A stretch of 64,000 bases of DNA from Riptortus pedestris (lineage: Eukaryota; Arthropoda; Insecta; Hemiptera; Alydidae): assembly GCA_019009955.1 (NCBI GenBank), contig CM032233.1:80249501-80313500 (forward strand), given 5' to 3'. The translations under genes and the position numbers were made by a program. A model generated the notes under the pieces. The model did not search any database, had not been told where the DNA came from, and saw nothing but the letters and a program-made list of their open reading frames with translations. This document shows, one piece after another, positions 1 to 10,184 of this stretch (position 1 is the stretch's first letter; each line of letters starts with the position of its first letter).

Positions 1-850
1 AAATTCCTCATATTAAGTAAAACATTCGAGGTAATAATTCGATAATGTCTTGGAGAGCCTTCACTGCTATGTGCCTTTCTTCTGACAGAATTGCACGTCG
101 ATTTGAGACTTTCGTTCTAAAATGTAAATTTTTATTTATAATGTAAATAAAGTGGGATATATGCTTGAATTAGACTACGAATGCTTGACGGATTATATTA
201 ATATATGGAAATTTATGGATTTATACCCGTCAAGCAGAGTTAACTACAAGCGAATATTTGCCATGGCTTATAGAACTAGAATTAGGGAATATGCTTAGTT
301 ATACAAAAAGGCTTACATATTATCATGAATGTAGTAGAAAATATTCCTTATATTTAATTTCAAATATTTAATTCCGCTTTCAAACACAGTCAGTCTCGTT
401 ATTCTCTAAATTTTGTTGATATCAGACTGAGGGCATTGATCTCTGAGCCTAGCTCTAAACATCTTTGTGTTGATTTATGTGGTGAGCTGATGTTAATGCG
501 GGCAAATTAAAGTGCCAACCGTTGGAGAGAGTGAAAGGAAAACAGCATGAATATGAGAGGGAGGAGATGCATAAATAAACTAGTGAACGGCTAAGGACAT
601 CAACCGAATTTATAATTCCTTTGGAACGCTTCCAATGAATGAAACGTAAAGGATTGTAAACAGATATAAATTCTCGAAGTATTATCACAGCCATTCATAA
701 AACCGAGCGGAGCCATTTATATGGAAAAGAGTGAACCCTGGCCCTTCACTCGGCCATCTCCACCACACACCAGTTGCATAAGATTTCTTTCTAGCCTTCT
801 AATTTACTAGCGGATTTTACACTCACAATAGAACGGGGATTCGACTAAAA
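1..850. other. No gene recognised (AT-rich spacer)
   Basis: No frame here resembles a known protein. The longest open stretch, 79 codons on the minus strand around 455-694, has no recognisable motif or neighbouring frame support. No repeat shared with the rest of the window was seen before the first element copy near 851. Confidence 0.5.
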
Positions 851-1690
851 ATAAAGTCCGTCAATCAAGGGCTGCATAAACTAAGCAGATTTCCCACCTG
901 TAGGCAAGACACACTACTAATATCTCGCCATATATTTTATATGTCTATGTAAAAATCCGAACAACGATTGTAGAGTATAAATAGTTTAACAAGATTGATT
1001 TTATAACATTTTTCGATACGACTCCTAATATTGGAGATTATTTTAATTCCCCCCTTAAATATCGTGGTTAATATTCAAGATAGAGAGAAAATGAATAAAA
1101 CAACATTTATAGGAAATCAAATTTTAAATAAAAATAAATATAGTAACGTCCACTTTTTGCAACTAAAGCTAATTGGGACGGGTTATCTACAGGTTACCAC
1201 CCTTTTCTAGTCAAGATGGGACTAAGGATTTTATTTAGTAAATTCCGTCACTAAATAAACTCCTATTGCCCAGGGTGGGAATCGAACTCGCCACTCTAGA
1301 TTTACCATGTGAGATGAAGGTCGACGCTTTAACTGACATGGCTAACCTGAGCCTCAATTTTAAATAAGATGAATTTTATACAATTTTTGGATATAATAAC
1401 GGAGATATTTCGTCTTTTCGAAATTCCCCTCCTCTAAACACCCCTCCCCGGTCTGATTTCAGCGAACTTGGTCTTTAGTTTTACATGAAACCTTTATATA
1501 TTGTGTTTGGAAACGATAAACAAAAATAGTGACCGCTAGAGCGATCACAGACCAAATATAGGATCTATATATATAATTTTGAACGGACCTCATTTTCTTC
1601 ATCTCCTAGGTAGGATTGATGGACGTTTGAGGACATTTATTAATAATCTCGTCATGATTACAACCTGAATAGATGGTTTTCCTTAACTTT
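851..1690 (+). mobile_element. Helentron-like element, split by a SINE
   Basis: The copy opens with AAAGTCCGTCAATCAAGGGC (about 854) and CTAAGCAGATTTCCC (881 on). It continues through the shared core (ATTCAAGATAGAGA, then TAACGGAGATATTT), the C-rich tract near 1430-1455 and a short TA tract near 1567-1576. It then runs through the AACGGACCTCATTTTC block to the degraded right end, where the terminal palindrome is lost. A reverse-oriented SINE interrupts it at 1132-1355. Membership of the family is clear; assignment to Helitron2/Helentron non-autonomous elements is inference from architecture. Confidence 0.8.
1132..1355 (-). mobile_element. tRNA-derived SINE inside a Helentron-like element
   Basis: On the minus strand it begins GAGGCTCAGGTTAGCC. 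It carries a tRNA-like A-box region and a B-box-like segment (GTTCGATTCCC, plus strand GGGAATCGAAC near 1278). A body beginning near the TTTATTTAGTGACGG block follows, and the 3' tail is TAAAT-rich. The direct repeat AATTTTAAATAA flanks it exactly (1120-1131 and 1356-1367), as expected of a target-site duplication from LINE-driven insertion. Three related copies lie at 3041, 10185 and 25359. It has no coding capacity. Confidence 0.88.
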
Positions 1691-1751
1691 CTTCTTCAGT
1701 AATAAATAAAACACCGATGGCATAAACCTAATAATGACAGTTGCACATCAG

Positions 1752-1845
1752 CTGCTTAAACTAAGCAGATTTGTCAGTTGCTGGACACGCTGTTGAACTG
1801 AAATTTATGTAAGCAGGTTTTGAAATTTAAGCTGGTCATGAGACC
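1752..1845 (+). mobile_element. Element 5'-end fragment (variant subfamily)
   Basis: The stretch contains GCTGCTTAAACTAAGCAGAT, the subterminal repeat of the main family. It is followed by a body unlike the common subfamilies, ending GAAATTTAAGCTGGTCATGAG. The reverse complement of that last block recurs near 2697-2722, so two variant 5' ends face each other about 1 kb apart. Confidence 0.6.
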
Positions 1846-2029
1846 CCCCCCCCGTTTCCGTTTGTTCCGATTTCATAGGTTCACACAGCACATAACTATT
1901 TCGAGACATTTTCTGGTGCTGTGGAAGAGTTCGAACGAGCATCTAAGGTTGGATACAAACTAAGAAACGACGAAATATTTGGGATTCTCTAGAGGAACCA
2001 AGGGGATTGGACTTTGAATTTGGATCCAC

Positions 2030-2050
2030 TTTTTTTTTTTTTTTTTTTTT
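2030..2050. repeat. Poly-T tract
   Basis: An uninterrupted T run of about 21 nt ends near 2050, next to a minus-strand element fragment. It may be an old poly-A insertion tail or simple slippage; no attached retroelement body was recognised. Confidence 0.9.
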
Positions 2051-2051
2051 A

Positions 2052-2142
2052 AACGGAAAATAGAGAATAGAGGGTGAGACCAGAGTGTCATTCCAGTATG
2101 TGGGAAATATGCTTAGTTTACGCAGCTCCAGCGAGAACGGAT
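2052..2142 (-). mobile_element. Element 5'-end fragment, reverse
   Basis: It contains GTCATTCCAG and then GGGAAATATGCTTAGTTTAC with a degraded GCAGCTCCAGCG. This is the reverse complement of the family's 5' end. The leading GTCATTCCAG block is also found in the tandem array at 25.7-26.3 kb and, diverged, in the old copy near 61590, which suggests a separate 5' variant. Confidence 0.6.
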
Positions 2143-2179
2143 TTTTCGTATAAGCAGAAGTTTAATGCTGAACTAAATT

Positions 2180-2568
2180 GATAACCACCTCTAAGCACCC
2201 CTAACCACCCCCAACCACCCCTAACCACCCCCAACCACTTCTAACCACCCCTAACCACCCCAACCACTTCTAAATACCCCTAACCACCCCCAACCACCTC
2301 TAACCACCCCCAACCACCCCAACCACCTCTAACCACCCCTAACCACCCCCAACCACCTCTAACCACATCTGAGAAACCATAACCACCTCCAACCACCTCT
2401 AAACGCCCACAAACCCCTCTTACAACCCCCAACTACCCCTCCTGCCCTGACACCCCTCTACCCTTATAACCCTACTACCCATACCTCCCTATAACCATCC
2501 CCAACCACACCTTACCAACATTAACCACCCTAAACTACCCAACCCCTACTTCACCTAACCACCCTTAC
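2180..2568. repeat. Degenerate C-rich minisatellite (ACCACCCCTA-like unit)
   Basis: About 390 bp consists of roughly 10-bp units such as CCCCTAACCA and CCCCCAACCA, regular at the left and decaying to the right. One strand is almost G-free and the other is rich in GGTTAGGGG/GGTTGGGGG blocks, so the minus strand could form G-quadruplexes. It resembles telomeric DNA (CCTAA) only loosely; unit length and sequence do not fit a simple TTAGG telomere. Confidence 0.9.
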
Positions 2569-2698
2569 TTGTGAGGGAGTGTTAGAGTACTGTTAGAAAG
2601 AAAATTTGAAATATCTTCGTTTTCGGATGGAAAAATGTTATTATCTAAATATTTTGTCAATTAAATGTTCTCTCAAAGTATCTGTATCAGCAAACATC

Positions 2699-2842
2699 TC
2701 ATGTCCAGCTTAAATTTCAACTCTTTTTTATATGTAGGGTTCTTATTATGGGAGTGTACAGTGAAGCGATATCAGCAGTTTGTCATTTTGGCACATGGGA
2801 CATAATCTGCTTAGCTTATGCAGCACCTGCGTAACGGACTTG
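2699..2842 (-). mobile_element. Element 5'-end fragment (variant subfamily), reverse
   Basis: The right edge reads ATCTGCTTAGCTTATGCAGC then ACCTGCGTAACGGACTT, the reversed 5' end of the main family. The left edge, CATGTCCAGCTTAAATTTC, is the reverse complement of the block at 1818-1840. It pairs with the forward fragment at 1752-1845. Confidence 0.6.
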
Positions 2843-3040
2843 GAACATTCAGCCATGCGTTGAAAATCAACTGACAGGCCTCTTCCCAACAAAATGGGAA
2901 CTTCTTCCTTCATATATTTTTATTTCTAAAGGGATAATTTTGGTGACCTGGATCTTATCTTTATCAGGTAGCTTCTTCTATGTTCTCATATGTCTGACCC
3001 AATTCTTATTTAAATTGTTATTTTCAATAAATTTCAAGAT

Positions 3041-3263
3041 TTTTATTATTATTTTTTTCATTAGCGCCCATTTTTTGCTACTATGGTTAGTTGGGAACGC
3101 TTATCTACAAGTTGTCACTCTTCTCTAGCTAGGGAGGGACAAACGATTTTATTTAATGAGTTCGACACTAAATAAATTCCTATTGCCCAGGCGGGAATCG
3201 AACTCGGGTTTGCCATATGAGATTAAGGCCAACGCATTAACTCACATAGCTAACCTGAGCCCC
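3041..3263 (-). mobile_element. tRNA-derived SINE, reverse
   Basis: On the minus strand it starts GGGGCTCAGGTTAGC. It has a B-box-like GTTCGATTCCC (plus strand GGGAATCGAAC near 3194) and ends in an A/T-rich tail after the GCTAATGAAA region. The 8-bp direct repeat TTCAAGAT occurs at 3033-3040 and 3264-3271 and is the likely target-site duplication. It is the same family as the copies at 1132, 10185 and 25359. Confidence 0.85.
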
Positions 3264-3588
3264 TTCAAGATGGTTTAGATAGATTTGAAAGATAGAAGAG
3301 CTAGGGAAACAATTGTTGACGTCAGCTTTTTACAAGCGATCTCAAGTTGCAGAAAGTTATATCCGCGGTAAATAAATCTAAACTGTAGGGAACATTATTA
3401 TTATAGAATGTACTATGAATTATTGATTCTAAAAAAATGTACAAAAGTTAAACACATACTTTAAATAAGTGTTAAAAGAAACATTTAGAATAGCCTGTCT
3501 ATTTATTCCTTTAGTTCTCCAAAGGGATCAGAACGATTAACAAATCACCCACGTAGATATCATAATTACTGGTAAAACCCATATGCAG

Positions 3589-3605
3589 TGTGTGTGTGTG
3601 TGGGC

Positions 3606-3638
<33 letters not shown>

Positions 3639-3657
3639 TGTGTGTGTGCGTGTGTGT
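3589..3657. repeat. (TG)n microsatellite
   Basis: An imperfect TG run of about 68 bp. It creates the THTHTH-type translation on the minus strand, which should not be read as a gene. Confidence 0.95.
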
Positions 3658-3659
3658 TG

Positions 3660-4439
3660 AGGTCAATACCCCACTACTGTTGAGTATTGGAGATGTTATT
3701 TGAGCTACTTTTCCTTGAATTATTAAAATCAAAATTGAAGATTCAGCCGTTTGAATATGTCGTTATGTAGCTCCATCGTCACTCAAATTTTACAGTTGAC
3801 GTAATACCTTATATATAGTAGTGTATTTAATTTAGCTACTCAAAGTTTGTTCTTTGTACAGAATTCACAAAATAAATGTCTATTCTGTTGTCTGATAGTT
3901 TTTACAAATTTCAAGTTGCATTTTAAAAATATTTTCTCCGATTTGAAAAATGTTAATTGAGATATCATAGGCCGCCTTATGAGATTTGATGCGTTGACCT
4001 GCCTGATACTTAAAAATGAAACTTGCATGAAGTGGAAGTTTCCTATGTCAAGACAAAGATTTGGACAGGCTGTGAGTGGCCGGTGGCGGGTTGAACCCAG
4101 TCCAAAAGGCCGGCCCTACCGCCGCATCTCTTCTTCTTTATGCCTGCCACTTTTAGATCGTAAAATCTGTTGTTTGTGTTCACTTTTAACAAATGCCTAC
4201 CATCTTTTATTCCTTCAGAAAATTTAAATATCGATTGTACTCTTGCGTTACTCTGATAACCTTATAAAAGCGCATTCTATTTAAAGAAATATAAAGGCAC
4301 TGTAAACCACCATTCTTATTTTTTTGTGGACAAAACTAAAACCCTTCTCACTAAATATCCTATCTAATGGCAAATAAAAACAAACAAAAAGAAAGATTTT
4401 GCATAACAAAACTATTTATATGCTCTTACTAAAATAAAA
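3660..4439. other. No gene recognised
   Basis: Open frames of up to 82 codons are present on both strands but show no family motif. A GC-richer patch near 4060-4130 contains GGCGGGTTGAACCC, which superficially resembles a tRNA B box. No A box or SINE body accompanies it. Confidence 0.5.
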
Positions 4440-4914
4440 AAGTCCGTCACGCAGGGGCTGCGTTAACTAAGCAGATTTCCTATGTGTGTCACGTTTATGC
4501 ATATATCTCAAAAATTAAAAGTTCAATGAGCACAATATTTGGTATTTAAGCTTCAAATAAAGTGCTTCATAACATAATAGAATATTGTTAATATGAGATG
4601 AGTAGGGGTTTACTGAAGACCGAAAACTAAAAAATGCAAATATCTCAGTTAATAATCGAGATAGTGAAAAAGAGTACATAACAACATTTATGGGACATTA
4701 AATTTGCAATAAGAATGACTCTATACAATTTTTTGATCCGACGCATAATAATGGAGATATTAAGAATTTTCTAAATTCTCTCCCTCTAAACCCCCCTCTC
4801 CCTGGTCCGATTTCAGCCGTTAACGAACTTGATCTGTTTTTTTTTGTATAAAACGATTATATATCAAGTTTGGTAACGATAAAACAAAAATTGCAACCGC
4901 TAGAGCGGTAACAG

Positions 4915-4985
<71 letters not shown>

Positions 4986-5095
4986 TGCAGTTTTTAACAG
5001 GCCTCATCTTCATCTCCTGGGTAGGATCGATGGACATTTGAAGAAAAATTTCGAAAAGTACGTCATGAGTACGACCTCAATAGCTGATTTTTATT
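4440..5095 (+). mobile_element. Helentron-like element, near full length, 3' palindrome lost
   Basis: GTCCGTCACGCAGGGGCTGC at 4442 opens the copy. Next come the type-A left half (block GTTCAATGAGCACAATATTT), the core, the C-rich tract near 4785-4803, the inverted repeat around ACCGCTAGAGCGGT (4897-4910), and a (TA)n run at 4918-4982. The conserved GGATCGATGGACATTTGAAG block follows. The copy breaks off after CAATAGCTGATTT, so the stem-loop and TGCTAA end are missing. Confidence 0.85.
4918..4982. repeat. (TA)n microsatellite inside an element
   Basis: About 64 bp of pure TA lies between the ACAGACAAA and CAGTTTTxAAC blocks, the fixed microsatellite position of this family. Confidence 0.95.
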
Positions 5096-6344
5096 TAACT
5101 AGCCTCTTTATAAGCTTCTGAGCTGCCAGGCCAATAATTCCTGGGCTGCCAGGCCTTTAAGTGTACTTTCCAACTTTCCACAAGTCCTAGCTGATGATTT
5201 GAATCCCAATATTAGTGGAGGTATTTTCAATTTTCAGTAAACTCGTGAACAACTAAATTTCAAATCTTCTATTCATAGTTTTCTTAGTAAATGAAAATAA
5301 GAGAACAGGATATGCACATGACGCCACATGTTCTGAAATGACAGATGTATATATATATGCTTTTTTTCAAACCGTAAACAATCTGGTCCCCTTATGTGCT
5401 GAACTTTTTCTTTCTAATCTAAACCTAAAATCGCGTAACTATTACTTTTCAAACAGCACACATTACAAAATTAATTTAAAATAATGAAATGAATGTCTCT
5501 TGGATTAATGTTAAAATTAAATAATTGGTTAGACATTTTTATGTGCTTTTGAACATGCAATTACCACATAATTCATGGTGACATGAAGAGAAGTGCATAA
5601 CAAACATTTACCAAGTTGCTAATATTCTACTACACATTTGAGGGGAAATAGTGGCTAAAATATATGGATTTTTCACAAGGCTGCACTGAGACTTCTACGC
5701 TCCCATGCGTTGGACCTTGAGGCTCACAGTTAAAGGCTAGACGGACAATTAATATCAAGTAACCTTCTCTAAGTCTAGAGTCGAATTTCGCTATATCAAC
5801 TCTCAATAGTCCCCTTGTGTGCTCTAAGGCATACACATTTTAATATGTCAACGTCGTTACAGGAAGGCGGTTTCTTTGAAACAGGAAACGTCATGTAAAA
5901 AAATATTAGAAGATAACTAGCAGCATTTATTCTGTGAAATAATACTTTAAGCTTTATTCTGCCCGAAGATTGAAAATTCAGTTACTATATTTCTGTACCA
6001 TAAACTGTTGCATCCTGTGTTATCGTATGTCTCATAGGATCAACTTCCACTGCACTTAGTAACACGTGAACACTTTTCATTCCCCTTCTGCGAATACTAG
6101 ACTCCACCAGGAAGCATAGTTGCATTCATAAAGATTCTGTGAAAGACCAACACTTAAGGCAGTCCGCATTCTAAAACATTAGCAAGAATTTACGCTGCTA
6201 TAGTTCAAAAATGTGTTAGTTTCTAACATATTTCCCTGAACGAAATGAGCCATCCAGGTTGTGCAGTTGCTTGCTACCAATGGGCTAGTATAAATGGCAA
6301 CAGATGGAGTACAAAATTTAATTTATATGGTGATAATTTTAGCA
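5096..6344. other. No gene recognised
   Basis: AT-rich sequence with a short TA tract near 5347. The 68-codon minus-strand frame at 5630-5836 has no recognisable motif. Nothing else is supported. Confidence 0.45.
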
Positions 6345-6452
6345 AATTTCTCTTAAGTGAATACATCCGTACTCATGACGTGATTTTTGAAAACTTTTCT
6401 CAAATATCATTCGATCCTACCAAGTGGGTGACGAAAATAAGGTCCTTTCAAA
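6345..6452 (-). mobile_element. Degraded element 3'-end fragment
   Basis: The plus strand reads CGTACTCATGACGTGATTTT, then TCGATCCTACCAAGTGGGTG and ACGAAAATAAGGTCCTTTCA. This is the reverse complement of the family's right-hand block, diverged and cut at the place where the (TA)n tract would begin. A long palindrome starts at that point. Confidence 0.7.
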
Positions 6453-6740
6453 ATCATAAATTCATGGTAAGGTTCACCAATAAGAACATTTTTTTCCTCC
6501 CAAACTTTATTGATACTGCCCTACATGTTTCATGGCTTACAAACCGCCTCTTCATGGGCAATTCATTTCTCAAATGCTCGTTCGTTGCGACTGTCCCTTC
6601 CTCACTGCAACGCGCGACCACTTCAGAAATGGACAGCCCCTGAAGAGGTGGTATGCAAGCCACGAAACATGTAGTGCAGCAATAATGCTTACGGGGGAAA
6701 AAATTTTATTTATTGGCGACCCTTGACATGAAACTATGAA
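6453..6740. repeat. Long imperfect palindrome (fold-back element)
   Basis: The left arm (about 6453-6594) matches the reverse complement of the right arm (about 6600-6740) at roughly 75% by eye, with almost no spacer. Clear paired blocks are CATGTTTCATGGCTTAC against GCAAGCCACGAAACATG, and CGCCTCTTCATGGGC against CCCCTGAAGAGGTGG. Because of this symmetry both strands carry similar open frames, each with a SHETC motif in translation. Those frames are a by-product of the palindrome or relics of a coding fragment; I do not recognise the protein. Confidence 0.8.
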
Positions 6741-7382
6741 GAACACATAAAAATATTAGGTCCAGATTAAGAAGAAAATTATCTGTGTATACACACACAG
6801 CACACACACACACACACACAGACATGAATTATAAATTTGTCATCAGTCCCTCAAAAATTCAAAAGGACACAGAATGAGTTTTGAAAAAGATGAAAATCAA
6901 TCAATAGCAACCCATACAGAACGTGTTCCTCAGACGATAGGGTCAGTCAACTCTTGCTATGAAACACCAGAATATTTTCAGAGATCTTTGTTTTTGAGTA
7001 ACTATAGCTTGAGACTTTGTGATGTCGTCTGTGACTGATGTAAATTTCGAAAATCTGCTTAGTGAAACTGCTTGTTTTACGATCTATTTAACTTGACGGG
7101 TCTAAGGCCCTGTAAGACTAGACTTTACTATAGCTCCCTGAAATGACTTTATGAATGTTCAGAAGCTCATAATGAACCTTCAGTGATAGGGAGTCCGTAT
7201 TTCTGAAGATTCAATATTACTGAAATAGCAAACATTGGCTGGCCTGTTGCCGAGATACTGAGTGAGCTACGGTGTCATTTACAATATATAATAAGTATGG
7301 GATCCGAGTGTGAGTGGGTTCTAGTTACAAACCAAAATACTGTGCATGATTTTATATATGCTGGTTGGACAGACACTAATAA
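6741..7382. other. No gene recognised; short CA repeat
   Basis: A broken (CA)n run lies near 6792-6820. The remainder shows no coding or repeat signal that I can support. Confidence 0.45.
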
Positions 7383-8061
7383 AAGTCCGTCACGCAGGCG
7401 TAAACTAAGCAGATTTCTCTCGTGATGATTAATAGTAGATAAAACTACATACTGCTAACACAACACCGTGAATATTAAGTGAATAAATACAAACGGTAAT
7501 AATAAATCTTTACCCTCCCGGCGGGAAGGTTCTCAAATGTAAACAAACAGGTCTGTCAACGGCTCACCGGAAATAAAAACAATAACAGAAACATATCAGA
7601 ATATAACATATTCATTTTATTGAAAACTATTACTATATCTAGAACTGTAATTTATAATGAATCAGAATAAATTTTATCTCAATCAACCAATACAACAAAT
7701 ATTTGGTATTTAAGCTTCGAATAATGTGATTTATTATATAACAGAGTATTGTTAATTTAAAACGACTAGAAGTGGGGTTTACTGAAGGCTGAAAACTGAA
7801 AAATGCAACTATCTCGGTTAATATTCAAGATAGAGAATAAATGTATATACAATATTTATAGTAAATTTAATTTGCAATACGATTCATTCTATATACTTTT
7901 TTGATCCGACCAAACGGAGATATTTTGAATTTTCAAAATTTTTCCCTTGGTCCGAATTCAGCCATTAACGATCTTGATCTCTCTTTTTACATAAAACGAC
8001 TAAATATCGAGTTTGGTAACGATCAAACAAAAATTGCGACCGCTAGAGTGGTAACAGACAA

Positions 8062-8116
<55 letters not shown>

Positions 8117-8215
8117 GAGTTTTGAATGGACCTCATTGTCATCTATTAGGTAGAATCGATGGACATTTGAAGAAAAATTTCTAAAACTGCGTCAAGAGTA
8201 CGACCTCAATAGCTA
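7383..8215 (+). mobile_element. Helentron-like element, type-C left half
   Basis: It starts AAAAGTCCGTCACGCAGG (7383), with a deletion in the 5' hairpin. The left half is the longer type C (CTGCTAACACAACACC, then GGCGGGAAGGTTCTCAAATG, then an ATTTTATTGAAAAC block). It joins the common core near 7700. The microsatellite is compound, (TA)n followed by (CA)n at 8062-8112. The right end stops after GACCTCAATAGCT without the palindrome. Confidence 0.85.
8062..8112. repeat. Compound (TA)n(CA)n microsatellite inside an element
   Basis: A TA run of about 20 bp changes into a CA run of about 30 bp at the family's usual microsatellite position. Confidence 0.95.
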
Positions 8216-8601
8216 AAATGTGCTTAACTCACCGTTGAACAGATGAATAACTATTTAATACTTATTTATGTTAGATTTTGGCAGCCATTCTCTGCTAATT
8301 GATTTCCCTTATTTTACTCACTATAATGATTGATGACTAATAACTTCCTAGCAGTTGGATGAGAGCCAAAATATTCATACACGACGAACACCTAACATGA
8401 CGCAGGGGGAGGTAAACTTTACTTTAACGAATGGAAATTCCCATGGGAATTATTTTTAAGCTATTTGTAACAGGTTCAATGGTGTACAACTTATCGAATC
8501 AAAATTATAAATTTTATTACATTAAAAGGAAAGGATATTTCCATTTCGTGGTTTCTACTTCTTTATTATTCTGATGTTCTAAAAAAATATAAACTACATT
8601 C
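8216..8601. other. No gene recognised
   Basis: AT-rich spacer between element copies, with no coding or repeat signal. Confidence 0.45.
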
Positions 8602-9355
8602 ACAGTTACGGAGACGGCCGAACTAGCTTTCGGCGGGAACGAATAGAAGCGACCATAGCTCGTCCGTTACACTTTATAAAAACGCAATTATATCGGTTTA
8701 TATTCAAGATAGAGAATAAATGTAAATGTTGTCGGGCTTCTGTAAACCCCCACTCCTACTCATGACATATTAATAATATGCTGTTATATTATGAAGCACT
8801 TTATTTGAAACCTAAATACCAAATATTGTTCTCATTGAAGTTTTACGTTTTGAGATAAATGCAAACAAGTGACCCTCGTGGAAATCTGCTTAGTTTACAC
8901 TGCCACTGCGTGACGGACTTTCTTCTAGGATAGAATCTGGGGACGTTTGAAGAAAGCTTTCGAAAATCGCGTCATAAGTGCAACCTCAATAGCAGATTTC
9001 CCTTAAGGCAAATCTCCTAAAAAATTGTTTAACAATTGTTGCGATCAGTATTAGGGTAGTGTAGTGGCCGATTTAAAGGTAAAATATCTCACTAAGTAAA
9101 AGGTTAGAAGACAAGAACGGTTAGGTTACAGGAGACCCGAACAGTTACAGTAACGGCCGAACTAATCCGGAAACTTCTGATAATAGCCGCACACACACTT
9201 AATAAAAATGCAAATATCTCGGTTAATATTCAAGATAGTGAATAAGTGTATATAACAATATTTATAGTAAATTTAATTTGCAATAAGATTGGTTTTATAA
9301 CATTTTTCGATCTGACGTATAGTAATGGAAATATTTCTAATTTTCGGACGAGGTA
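8602..9355 (+). mobile_element. Composite of rearranged Helentron-like segments
   Basis: Four pieces of the family are joined. First, 8602-8732 is forward type-B sequence (CGGCCGAACTAGCTTTCGGC). Second, 8733-8929 is a type-A left half in reverse, ending GCGTGACGGACTTT. Third, 8930-9032 is a forward 3' end (ATCGCGTCATAAGTGCAACC, then CAGATTTCCCTTAAGGCAAA). Fourth, about 9060-9355 is a forward type-D left half plus core. Segment 8737-9345 recurs in inverted orientation at 22915-23523, so the arrangement is not a one-off scramble. Confidence 0.85.
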
Positions 9356-9377
9356 CTCAGATCTTAAAGCAGAAAAA

Positions 9378-10042
9378 GAAGTCCGTCACACAGGGGCTGC
9401 GTAAACTAAGCAGATTTCCCTCGTGAAGGTTAACAATAATCAAATCCACGTACTGGTAACACAATACCACCGTGAATATTAAGTGCATAAATACGAACTG
9501 TAATGAGAAATCATTCAGTCAATTAATAACCTCCCGACGGGAAGCGTCTGAAATGTAAACAAACAGGTTTGCCAACCTCTCACCGGAAAGAAAATAGTGA
9601 AATATAACATGTTTATTTTATTGAAAACTATTTACTTTATCTAGTACTATAATTTATAATGGATCAGAATAATTTTTATCTCAATAAATCAAATTTTAGT
9701 AGTCCATGAACTTAAAAGCCCCCCCCCACCCTGTCACCAGAACATATTTGTATGCATCTCATACATAATATTGCATGAAAACAATATTTGGTATTTAAGC
9801 TTCGAATAATGTGGTTTATCATATAACAGGGTATTGTTTATGTAACATGAGCAGAAGTGGGGGTTTGCTGAAGGTTGAAAACTGATCAATTCAAATATCT
9901 CGGTATATATTCAAGATAGAGAATAAATAAATATAGCAATATTTATAGTAAATTTAATTTGTAATAAGATACACAATTACAATACAATTTTTACAACCGA
10001 CGTATAACAACGGAAACTAACTAATGGAAATCTGCTAATCTG
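9378..10042 (+). mobile_element. Helentron-like element, type C, internally deleted
   Basis: It begins GTCCGTCACACAGGGGCTGC (9381) with a complete type-C left half, including a poly-C stretch near 9720-9729 and GGCTGxAAACTG-like core sequence. The right half is deleted from about 10013: the core runs directly into ATGGAAATCTGCTAAT, keeping only the last ~14 nt of the 3' end. Retaining both termini while losing the centre is typical of non-autonomous derivatives. Confidence 0.82.
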
Positions 10043-10184
10043 GTTTCTAAATGATAGAAACCCAGTTCTTCTGCAACTATATCGCACTTAATGATTGACT
10101 TATTTCCTACAACCCTTTAAAATTTATATGTGATGTTTTTTTGTTTTTATTTATGAGCGTATGTCTTATTTCAAATCCAGACTT

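Noticed and set aside
2180..2568. Interstitial telomere
   Set aside because: Units are about 10 bp and C-rich; they do not match a simple arthropod TTAGG or metazoan TTAGGG array.
4060..4135. Possible further SINE or tRNA (GGCGGGTTGAACCC)
   Set aside because: Only a B-box-like string; no A box, body or tail.
6245..6643. 132-codon plus-strand frame
   Set aside because: It spans an old element fragment and half of the long palindrome; no protein family recognised.
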